A model generated the notes under the pieces. It was not told the origin of the DNA. It made no database searches and worked only from the letters and a program-made list of their open reading frames with translations. The position numbers were made by a program, and so were the translations under genes. Of a stretch of 6,087 nt of DNA, positions 1-4,902 are shown piece after piece (the stretch's first letter is position 1; each line of letters begins with the position of its first letter). The stretch lies in the NCBI GenBank assembly GCA_025061935.1, contig JANWZY010000181.1:1-6087 (forward strand). Direction: 5' to 3'. This DNA is from Verrucomicrobiia bacterium (GTDB lineage: Bacteria > Verrucomicrobiota > Verrucomicrobiia > Limisphaerales > DTLC01).

Positions 1-5
1 GATTT

Positions 6-728
6 TCACTTCCGCTTACCCAGACTCTCAACGAGTTTGCTTTCCAACGCTGCGATCATGCTTTCGAAAATTAGTCGGCCGTCGGTGCTGCCGAGGATGC
101 TCTCACAGGCGCGCTCAGGGTGCGGCATGAGCGCGGCCACGTTGCGCCGCTCGTTGCAAATGCCGGCTATGTTCAGCAGCGACCCGTTCGGGTTCGCGGC
201 ATCGGTCAGGTTTCCCCCAGCATCGCAGTACTGCCACAGGATCTGGTTATTAGCCCGTAGCCGGGCAAGCGTATCTTCATCGGCGAAGTAGCAACCTTCG
301 CCGTGCGCAATCGGTATCCGGAGCAGCTTACCGGGCGGTATCTTGCATGTGAACGGTGAGTCGTGCGTGGCGGTTTTCAGGAACACGTGCTCGCAGCGGA
401 ACTGGAGCGACCGATTCCGCACCAGCGCGCCGGGTAACAACCCGGCTTCACACAAAATTTGGAACCCGTTGCAAATGCCCAACACAAGCCCGCCCCTAGC
501 AGCGAACTGCTGGACCGATTGCATTACCGGGCTGAACCGCGCGATTGCGCCCGCGCGCAAGTAATCGCCGTAACTGAACCCGCCCGGCACAATGACCGCG
601 TCCGGCGCGCGCAGGTCGGTGTCTTTATGCCACACGTAGTACGCGTCCTGGCCAAGCACGTCCCGGAGCGCATGCACTGCGTCCTGGTCGCAATTGCTGG
701 CTGGGAATTGGAGTACGGCAAATCTCAC
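6..728 (-). CDS. purQ: Phosphoribosylformylglycinamidine synthase subunit PurQ (glutamine amidotransferase)
   Basis: PurQ hydrolyses glutamine and passes ammonia to PurL, which converts FGAR to FGAM in de novo purine synthesis in the cytosol. The 240-residue protein is a complete class I glutamine amidotransferase. It has the N-terminal FPASNCDQD motif (residues 8-16), the oxyanion-side VPGGFSYGDYLR (47-58), the nucleophile elbow GICNGFQIL with Cys86, IPIAHGEG (138-145), and the catalytic pair His203 and Glu205 in MPHPER. Length and motifs fit the small PurQ form, not the large fused PurL. Translation starts at a GTG (minus-strand codon at 728-726); MRFAVLQFP is the usual family N-terminus, so this start is preferred although no clear Shine-Dalgarno precedes it. 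It lies 50 bases downstream of purS on the same strand, as expected for a purSQ(L) operon; purL is not in the window. Identification is very secure. Confidence 0.97.
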   Translation of the reverse strand: MRFAVLQFPASNCDQDAVHALRDVLGQDAYYVWHKDTDLRAPDAVIVPGGFSYGDYLRAGAIARFSPVMQSVQQFAARGGLVLGICNGFQILCEAGLLPGALVRNRSLQFRCEHVFLKTATHDSPFTCKIPPGKLLRIPIAHGEGCYFADEDTLARLRANNQILWQYCDAGGNLTDAANPNGSLLNIAGICNERRNVAALMPHPERACESILGSTDGRLIFESMIAALESKLVESLGKRK

Positions 729-778
729 TTTTCGTCGGCGCTTGTGGCGATCAAACCTTGAAAACCCTGCTCATGGCC

Positions 779-1018
779 TTATTCGATTTCGAGCCTGTAA
801 TCCTCAATTATCGGGTTGCTGAGGAACTTACGGCACGCATCGTCGAGCTGCCGGCGCGCGGTCTCTTTGTCAACCCCATCCAACTCGATCTCGATGTACT
901 TGCCCACATGCACGGCGGTAATGCCCGTGTACCCCATGTGCGCAAGCGCGTTCTGGACCGTCTTGCCCTGCGGGTCAACCACGGCTTTCTTGGGTAAAAT
1001 TGTTATTTTTGCTAGCAT
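779..1018 (-). CDS. purS: Phosphoribosylformylglycinamidine synthase subunit PurS
   Basis: PurS is the small structural subunit that bridges PurQ and PurL in the FGAM synthase complex and helps ammonia transfer. The 79-residue product has the family's usual size and shape: a first beta strand (AKITILPKKAVVDPQG), then the GKTVQNALAHMGY helix, the strand VGKYIEIELDG, a second helix (DKETARRQLDDACRKFLSNP) and a final strand, IEDYRLEIE. The ATG at 1018 is chosen because MLAKITILPKK matches where PurS proteins begin; a start 45 bases further upstream adds 15 unrelated residues. There is no Shine-Dalgarno. Instead the upstream bases contain a 12-bp perfect palindrome (1025-1036). It is followed by purQ after 50 bases and ends with TAA. 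Confidence 0.95.
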   Translation of the reverse strand: MLAKITILPKKAVVDPQGKTVQNALAHMGYTGITAVHVGKYIEIELDGVDKETARRQLDDACRKFLSNPIIEDYRLEIE

Positions 1019-1024
1019 AAGGCA

Positions 1025-1036
1025 CCGCAATTGCGG
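1025..1036. promoter_or_regulatory. Perfect 12-bp palindrome upstream of purS
   Basis: The bases CCGCAATTGCGG form a perfect palindrome that begins seven bases before the purS start codon. Its position would suit a repressor site overlapping the transcription start, or a short mRNA hairpin near the initiation region of a gene with no visible Shine-Dalgarno. The symmetry is directly visible; any regulatory role is inference, and no known PurR-type box is claimed. Confidence 0.35.
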
Positions 1037-1193
1037 CGACGAAATCGCACCGATGTTTAGCAAACCAGGTGCACGGAGCCAGAAAAATTCTCGCGCGCGG
1101 GCAGACGCCGGATAGTTGCATCTTCCAACGATTCAACGCTTATGATGATCACCGCCAGTTGCAGCGCCGACGTGAGATGAGTACCCGTCTGCC

Positions 1194-1222
1194 TTGTCAA
1201 TAAATGCACCTCGGGTTATGGT
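1194..1222 (+). promoter_or_regulatory. Possible sigma70-type promoter for the MNT/HEPN pair
   Basis: TTGTCA (1194-1199, five of six consensus bases) and TATGGT (1217-1222, four of six) are separated by 17 bases. They precede the nucleotidyltransferase ATG at 1230 so closely that transcription would begin at or almost at the start codon. That would give a leaderless message, which fits the lack of a Shine-Dalgarno there. The match is modest and could be chance. Confidence 0.25.
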
Positions 1223-1229
1223 GTGACGC

Positions 1230-1553
1230 ATGGTTGACCTGGCCAAAATTCGGGTCTTTTGTGACGCGGTGGCGAAGCAGTTTCGGCCACGGAAAATAAT
1301 CTTGTTCGGCTCACATGCGTACGGCACACCAACAGCTCATTCAGATGTTGACCTGCTGGTGATCATGCCGAAAACTCGCGTTCGCGGCGAGCGCATGTCG
1401 GTCCGAATTCGTCGAGCGGTGCCCCGTGATTTCCCGTTGGATTTGCTCGTCCGTACCCCCACAGAAGTTGCAAAGGGTTTGGCTTCGGGTGACTGTTTCC
1501 TCAAAGAAGTCGTGCAAAAGGGAAAGGTGATGTATGAAGCCCGCGACTCGTGA
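1230..1553 (+). CDS. MNT-family minimal nucleotidyltransferase (antitoxin-type partner of HEPN)
   Basis: This 107-residue protein is a minimal nucleotidyltransferase of the DNA polymerase beta superfamily. The signature is complete: FGSHAYG with Gly27-Ser28, the metal-binding pair Asp39 and Asp41 in SDVDLLVIMP, and a third acidic residue, Asp71, in FPLDLLVRTP. Family knowledge: MNT proteins are commonly encoded next to HEPN proteins. In the characterised MntA-HepT type, the MNT protein is an antitoxin that transfers AMP groups from ATP to a tyrosine of the HEPN toxin. Here the next gene is a HEPN protein and overlaps this one by 20 bases, so the two should be co-translated and interact. The ATG at 1230 is the natural family start; no Shine-Dalgarno is visible. 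Target and physiological role are unknown; a non-TA nucleotidyltransferase role is also possible. Confidence 0.9.
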   Translation: MVDLAKIRVFCDAVAKQFRPRKIILFGSHAYGTPTAHSDVDLLVIMPKTRVRGERMSVRIRRAVPRDFPLDLLVRTPTEVAKGLASGDCFLKEVVQKGKVMYEARDS

Positions 1554-1920
1554 GTGGGTCAAAAAAGCGGAGAACGATTTCAAGGTTGCTTCCCAGATTA
1601 GCCGGCACCGCAAAGACATTGTGCCGGACGCGGTCTGTTTTTTCTGTCAGCAGTGCATCGAGAAATACCTTAAAGCCCGTCTAACTGAAGCCGGGATAGA
1701 ATTCCCACGCACCCATGACCTCCGGTTACTATTGGACCTTTGCCTTCGAGTCGAGCCGCTCTGGTCCAACTACGCCGATATATTGGACGAAATGTCGGAC
1801 TACGCAGTAGATTACAGATATCCGGGGCGCTCTGCAACGCTGCAAGAGGCGAGATCGGCGCTTAAACACTGCAGCCAGTTGCGCGCCAAGATCAGGAAGA
1901 GCCTGGGCCTCAGCACCTGA
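1534..1920 (+). CDS. HEPN domain protein (toxin-type partner of MNT)
   Basis: The 128-residue all-helical protein fits the HEPN family. An opening helix with AENDFKVA (12-19) is followed by CFFCQQCIEKYLKARL (35-50), the PRTHDLRLLL segment (58-67), YAVDYRYPG (90-98) and a final helix. Family members near MNT genes are often RNases kept in check by the nucleotidyltransferase. The RNase hallmark Rx4-6H followed by a modifiable Tyr (HxY) is not clearly present: the only match, RSALKH (Arg107-His112), is in the C-terminal helix and is followed by Cys-Ser rather than x-Tyr. Activity is therefore uncertain. It starts inside the upstream gene in another frame, with GGAAAGG at 1521-1527 as a likely ribosome binding site. 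It is less GC-rich than hisF (28 G/C of 60 bases at 1561-1620 against 41 of 60 at 2161-2220), hinting at transfer. Confidence 0.88.
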   Translation: MKPATREWVKKAENDFKVASQISRHRKDIVPDAVCFFCQQCIEKYLKARLTEAGIEFPRTHDLRLLLDLCLRVEPLWSNYADILDEMSDYAVDYRYPGRSATLQEARSALKHCSQLRAKIRKSLGLST

Positions 1921-1928
1921 CGCAAACA

Positions 1929-2702
1929 ATGTTGGCCAAGCGTGTCATACCGTGCCTGGATGTGCACGACGGCAAGGTAACTCGAGGCGTGCGGTTCGGC
2001 CGCGCTGAAGCCGGTGAGCTGCGCGTCGTGGGCGACCCGGTCGAACTTGCCATGCGCTACAACGACCAGGGCGCAGATGAGCTTGTTTTTTACGATATCA
2101 CCGCGAGCGCGCACGGCCGCGCGACAATGATCGAGGTCATCGAACGCACCGCTGCGCAATGTTTCATGCCGCTCACGGTCGGGGGCGGCTTGCGCACCGT
2201 CGAGGACATGCACGCCATGCTCCGCGCAGGTGCAGACAAGGTGAGCATCAACACCGCCGCGATCGAGAACCCCGACCTGATCGCCCAAGGCGCGAAAAAA
2301 TTCGGCAGCCAATGCATTGTCGTGTCAATTGATTGCAAGCGCGTCGGTCCAGACAAATGGGAGGTGTTCTCGCACGGCGGCCGGCGCGCCACGGGGCTCG
2401 ACGCAATCGAATGGGCCAAGCGCGCGGTCGCGCTCGGCGCGGGCGAAATCGTCCTCAATTCGATTGACGCCGATGGCACGCGCGCTGGCTACGACATCGA
2501 GATCACGCGCCGCATTAGCGAAGCTGTGAATGTGCCAGTGGTAGCCAGTGGCGGGGCAGGCTCGCTCGAGCACATGGCTCAGGTGCTGTTGGAGGGTCGG
2601 GCCGACGCCGTGCTCGCGGCCAGCATATTCCACTTTGGCGAATACACTGTGGCCGAGGTTAAGCGTTTTTTGGCCCAAAGGCGTATCCCAGTGCGGCTGT
2701 AG
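1929..2702 (+). CDS. hisF: Imidazole glycerol phosphate synthase cyclase subunit HisF
   Basis: HisF uses ammonia supplied by HisH to convert PRFAR to imidazole glycerol phosphate plus AICAR, linking histidine and purine synthesis. The 257 residues make a complete (beta/alpha)8 barrel. Visible hallmarks are VIPCLDVHDGKV with catalytic Asp11, DELVFYDITAS (50-60), the phosphate-binding VGGGLRT (84-90), GADKVSINTAA (101-111), VSIDCKRV with the second catalytic Asp at 135, DADGTRAGYD, and the second phosphate site VVASGGAGS. Asp135 stands about five positions later than the textbook Asp130, because the loop after strand 1 (FGRAEAGELRVVGDP) is longer. The ATG lies 8 bases after the HEPN stop, without a Shine-Dalgarno, so translation may be coupled or the gene may use its own weak start. 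hisH is not in the window; hisI is about 1.1 kb downstream. Confidence 0.97.
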   Translation: MLAKRVIPCLDVHDGKVTRGVRFGRAEAGELRVVGDPVELAMRYNDQGADELVFYDITASAHGRATMIEVIERTAAQCFMPLTVGGGLRTVEDMHAMLRAGADKVSINTAAIENPDLIAQGAKKFGSQCIVVSIDCKRVGPDKWEVFSHGGRRATGLDAIEWAKRAVALGAGEIVLNSIDADGTRAGYDIEITRRISEAVNVPVVASGGAGSLEHMAQVLLEGRADAVLAASIFHFGEYTVAEVKRFLAQRRIPVRL

Positions 2703-2741
2703 CGGCATTGACCAGCGCATTGGCCGAGGCACTTGCTGGAA

Positions 2742-2784
2742 CCAGGAGTTCGTTTTCAGGCCCACCTGGGACTGGAACTTTTGG
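2742..2784 (+). terminator. Nested hairpin after hisF, possible terminator or attenuator
   Basis: CCAGGAGTTC (2742-2751) pairs with GAACTTTTGG (2775-2784) as a continuous 10-bp RNA stem with two G-U wobbles. Inside its 23-base loop, CAGG (2757-2760) and CCTG (2765-2768) form a second small stem. Four T residues follow directly (2785-2788). This could end the hisF transcript or set the level of read-through into the DUF433 gene. The T-run is short, so terminator function is a guess. Confidence 0.35.
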
Positions 2785-2849
2785 TTTTCACAACCTGCCT
2801 CGCCCGCCAGACGGTTGATTTTAGCGCACACGCCGTGCATGTTACTGGC

Positions 2850-3080
2850 ATGAAATTCCAGCGGATTACGATTGACCCGAACCGGATGAACGGGCAGCCG
2901 TGCATCCGCAACCTGCGTTTGACCGTACGCCGGGTGGTCGAAGCTGTGGCCATGTATCCGAACCGCGAGGAGTTGAAGCGGGAATATCCTGAGCTAGAGG
3001 ACGAGGATATCCGTGAAGCACTGGCTTATGCAGCTGCCAACTTGGACGACAAGGTGATCGAACTGGCCACGACTACATAA
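2850..3080 (+). CDS. DUF433 domain protein, antitoxin-like
   Basis: The 76-residue protein matches the DUF433 pattern: an opening RITIDPNRMNGQPCIRNLRLTV (residues 5-26), a helix VVEAVAMYPNREELKREYP, and the closing LEDEDIREALAYAAANLDDK. Family knowledge: DUF433 proteins are small, probably DNA-binding through a helix-turn-helix-like fold. They are usually encoded just upstream of a DUF5615 PIN-like protein, forming a VapBC-style toxin-antitoxin pair. That arrangement holds here: the next gene starts 6 bases later. The ATG at 2850 is chosen because the family begins right before RITIDP; the 39 extra in-frame residues upstream (from a TTG at 2733) look like translated spacer. No Shine-Dalgarno is visible. 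The gene itself is intact although its partner is broken. The antitoxin role is inferred from the family, not shown. Confidence 0.88.
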   Translation: MKFQRITIDPNRMNGQPCIRNLRLTVRRVVEAVAMYPNREELKREYPELEDEDIREALAYAAANLDDKVIELATTT

Positions 3081-3086
3081 ACTTCA

Positions 3087-3452
3087 ATGAAGTGGCTCCT
3101 GGACCAGGGGGTGCCGCGCTCGACGGGGGTGCTACTTCGGCAAGCTGGCTGGGACGTGCTTCATACCGGCGAAATTGGTATGGCATAAGCCGAGGATAAG
3201 CAAATACTCGCGCGTGCAGCGGCCGAGAACAGAATCATCGTCACCTTAGATGCTGATTTCCACGCGCTGCTTGCGCTTTCGCAGGTTCAAAAGCCCTCCG
3301 TCGTCCGAGTTCGTATTGAGGGCTTGAGCGCACAAGAATTGAGTCGGCTGCTCCAAAAAGTGGCTCGCCAGTGCCAAGCCGAGCTCGAAGCTGGCGCAAT
3401 GGTTTCCGTGCACCCGGACCGCATCCGGATCAGGCGCCTGCCGATCAGTTAA
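3087..3452 (+). pseudogene. DUF5615 PIN-like toxin gene, interrupted by an in-frame TAA
   Basis: Read through, the frame encodes 121 residues that fit the DUF5615 PIN-like family from end to end. They start with MKWLLDQGVPRSTGVLLRQA (catalytic-type Asp6) and GWDVLHTGEIGMA. Then come AEDKQILARA, the VTLDADFHALLAL core with Asp55 and Asp57, a VVRVRIEGL strand, and the C-terminal GAMVSVHPDRIRIRRLPI. Codon 34 (3186-3188) is TAA, so translation would end after 33 residues. No ATG, GTG or TTG follows in frame before the VTLDADF core, so a restart could not rescue it. One substitution explains it (for example TCA or GAA to TAA); the frame is otherwise uninterrupted to its own TAA. It begins 6 bases after the DUF433 stop. 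The lesion may be recent decay, selection against toxicity, or a sequencing error. Confidence 0.85.
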
Positions 3453-3845
3453 ACTGGACCCAAGCTTTCGTGTTTACGCGTTCGCGCCTGTGCCGGATGC
3501 ATTTGGGCCGCGCGTTTTTGAACGCGGCAAGCTGACGTGGCCAAACAAACCCAAGCCACCCAATCCTCGCCTTTAACGTTTAGCCTATGCGCGACCGGGT
3601 GCACGCGTCAAACACCTGGGGCAAGTGCTGATTGAAGGCTGCGGCAAACTTGCCGACGGAGCCGTCTCATCCCACGCGGCTAACTGCCAAATCGCTAAAT
3701 CGCAAACGTGCATGCGCAGATGACACCAGGGTGCACAGCGACCACTTCCGACCTTGCCGCTCAAATGCAAAGTAGGCGTCGGAAAAACTTTTTTGTGCCA
3801 CCCAAATCCGCGTTTTGGTACGTTTCGACGCAGCATAAGTTGACT
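3453..3845. other. Gene-free interval between the broken toxin and hisI
   Basis: I see no convincing gene on either strand in these 393 bases. Short open frames exist but their translations resemble no family I know. The interval holds a hairpin-forming GC segment (3507-3528), a second small inverted repeat (CGGCA at 3642-3646 with TGCCG at 3651-3655), two copies of GGGTGCAC (3597-3604 and 3729-3736), and an A/T tract around 3783-3795. No clear promoter for hisI stands out. It may be decayed sequence left by the toxin-antitoxin insertion. Confidence 0.6.
3507..3528 (+). terminator. Hairpin downstream of the DUF5615 remnant
   Basis: CGCGTT (3511-3516) and AACGCG (3521-3526) pair exactly around a TTTG tetraloop, and two outer G-C pairs can extend the stem across a two-base bulge. 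It lies about 55 bases after the pseudogene. There is no T-run after the stem, so it is not a textbook intrinsic terminator; transcript end-point or 3'-stability element is a guess. Confidence 0.25.
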
Positions 3846-4241
3846 ATGAGCTTCTTAGACCTGTTGAAGTTTGATTCGAACGGGCTGATCCCGGCCATCA
3901 TACAGGAGCAGAGCACGGGGCGGGTCTTGATGATGGCCTGGATGAACCGCACCTCGCTCGAAAAGACAATTGCGACCGGGAAGACTCATTTTTGGAGCCG
4001 GTCCCGCCAAAAGCTTTGGATGAAGGGCGAGACCAGCGGGCACGTGCAGCATGTCAAACAGATCGCGTTTGACTGCGACGGCGACACGCTGCTCATCCAG
4101 GTCGAGCAGGTCGGGCCGGCATGCCACGAAGGCTACAAGTCATGCTTTTTCAGAACGGTTGACCCGGACGGGGTCAACTTTACGGTGACGGAGCCGCAGC
4201 TTGTGCGCGGCGGTAGCGGCAGCGGCACGGGTACGCTTTGA
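3846..4241 (+). CDS. hisI: Phosphoribosyl-AMP cyclohydrolase HisI
   Basis: HisI opens the adenine ring of phosphoribosyl-AMP to give ProFAR, the third step of histidine synthesis. The 131-residue protein is the stand-alone cyclohydrolase; no HisE pyrophosphohydrolase domain is fused. Diagnostic features are MMAWMNRTSLEKT (29-41), the THFWSRSRQKLWMKGETSGH block (47-66), the metal-binding DCDGD (76-80) with Asp76, Asp78 and Asp80 for magnesium, and zinc ligands Cys77, Cys93 and Cys100 (the last two in GPACHEGYKSCFF). The spacing of 16 and 7 residues between the cysteines matches the family. The ATG at 3846 is preferred; the frame stays open upstream to 3708, but those 46 residues are unlike any HisI. 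The C-terminus ends in a Gly/Ser-rich tail (VRGGSGSGTGTL). No Shine-Dalgarno is visible. It is separated from hisF by the DUF433/DUF5615 pair. Confidence 0.96.
   Translation: MSFLDLLKFDSNGLIPAIIQEQSTGRVLMMAWMNRTSLEKTIATGKTHFWSRSRQKLWMKGETSGHVQHVKQIAFDCDGDTLLIQVEQVGPACHEGYKSCFFRTVDPDGVNFTVTEPQLVRGGSGSGTGTL
4158..4178 (+). repeat. Perfect 8-bp inverted repeat inside hisI
   Basis: GTTGACCC and GGGTCAAC flank a 5-base spacer near the 3' end of hisI, encoding TVDPDGVNF. The symmetry is exact and would form a stable mRNA hairpin or a dyad binding site. It may simply reflect codon choice over Val-Asp-Pro-Asp-Gly-Val-Asn. Confidence 0.3.
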
Positions 4242-4248
4242 ACCGGTC

Positions 4249-4274
4249 GGCGCGCCCTGGGCGGCCGGCGCGCC
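4249..4274 (+). terminator. GC-rich hairpin after hisI (two GGCGCGCC copies)
   Basis: GGCGCGCC occurs at 4249-4256 and again at 4267-4274. Because the octamer is self-complementary, the two copies can pair as an 8-bp all-GC stem around a 10-base loop. It begins eight bases after the hisI stop, where a terminator or attenuator could act before the membrane gene and trpE. No T-run follows, so intrinsic termination is doubtful; a pausing or mRNA-stabilising role is equally possible. Confidence 0.35.
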
Positions 4275-4330
4275 CCTGCGTCTGGCACCGCAAAAGATAA
4301 CGCGCACAAAGTGCGGGTGTGCCTCAAGAT

Positions 4331-4900
4331 ATGGGCGAGCTAACTGAATTTGGCAGCACAAAGTACTTATTGCTATTGGCGCTGCTACTTGGCACGCGCG
4401 CGCTGGACTTCCTGAGCACGTGGATCGCCACGCCAAACCTGGTGCTGGAGGGCAACCCGGTCGCGCGGAAGCTGGGCTGGCGCTGGGGTATCCCGGTCAA
4501 CATTGTCGTTTGCGTGGCGCTGGCTTTCTGGATTGTCCCAGCCACCATACTCATCACCACTAGTGCGCTGGTGGCGGCGCGGAACTTCCAGTTCGCGTGG
4601 CTCGCACGCTCGTTCGGCGAGCACAATTACCGTGAATGGCATACGGCGCGGCTTCGTGAAACTCGGCCAACTTTGGTCACCTTCTGCGTGCTCGCGCATG
4701 TGTCCTTGTTTGGCGCGGTCGGCGCTGCGCTCGTTTACTTCGGCGGACCGAGCAAGCCTGGCGGCACCGCTGAGCTGATGACTGTCACGCAGGCAATCGG
4801 AGTGGGTGTAATCGCATACGCAGCGGCTGTTGCAGTGTTCACGCTGATGAACCTCTGGAAACTTTACCGGGGCAGTAGCAGCTCAAAGTTGGAGGTTTGA
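4331..4900 (+). CDS. Four-helix membrane protein of unknown function, coupled to trpE
   Basis: I do not recognise a function. The 189-residue product has about four hydrophobic segments: residues 12-33, 55-83 (long, broken by Pro70), 115-137 and 152-175. They place it in the cytoplasmic membrane. The first segment ends with RALDFLSTW and the next loop carries VLEGNPVARKLGW. An LDxxST ... ExNP pattern of this kind occurs in small uncharacterised membrane families such as DUF5658, a resemblance I offer tentatively. A basic loop with RSFGEHNYREWHTARLRET joins helices 2 and 3. The ATG at 4331 is preferred over an in-frame GTG at 4319; neither has a Shine-Dalgarno. Its stop lies 2 bases before the trpE ATG and the trpE ribosome binding site is inside its last codons, so the two are probably co-translated. 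A link to tryptophan synthesis is only contextual. Confidence 0.8.
   Translation: MGELTEFGSTKYLLLLALLLGTRALDFLSTWIATPNLVLEGNPVARKLGWRWGIPVNIVVCVALAFWIVPATILITTSALVAARNFQFAWLARSFGEHNYREWHTARLRETRPTLVTFCVLAHVSLFGAVGAALVYFGGPSKPGGTAELMTVTQAIGVGVIAYAAAVAVFTLMNLWKLYRGSSSSKLEV
4891..4895 (+). promoter_or_regulatory. Shine-Dalgarno of trpE inside the preceding gene
   Basis: GGAGG lies 7 bases before the trpE ATG and within the final codons of the membrane-protein gene. It is the only strong Shine-Dalgarno in the window. It fixes the trpE start at 4903 and implies translational coupling to the upstream gene. Confidence 0.75.
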
Positions 4901-4902
4901 CC

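Noticed and set aside
1019..1063. Fifteen-residue upstream extension of purS
   Set aside because: PurS proteins start at the MLAKITILPKK position, and the extension is read through the palindrome.
2325..2840. Long minus-strand open frame of 171 codons opposite hisF
   Set aside because: It is a shadow of the high-GC hisF coding frame, with no recognisable domain.
2733..2849. In-frame upstream extension of the DUF433 gene from a TTG
   Set aside because: It covers the hairpin region, shows no family similarity, and DUF433 proteins begin just before the RITIDP motif.
3597..3736. Two GGGTGCAC copies as ends of a small mobile element
   Set aside because: The copies are only 8 bases with poor flanking similarity, and there is no transposase or target duplication.
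3585..3836. Minus-strand open frame of 83 codons in the gap before hisI
   Set aside because: The translation matches no family I know, its composition looks random, and it runs opposite to all neighbouring genes without a ribosome binding site.
3708..3845. N-terminal extension of hisI by 46 residues
   Set aside because: The extra residues are unlike HisI, and the family start fits the ATG at 3846.
4242..4902. A trp attenuator leader peptide before trpE
   Set aside because: No short open frame with clustered tryptophan codons and adjacent alternative hairpins is seen; the region is filled by the membrane gene.
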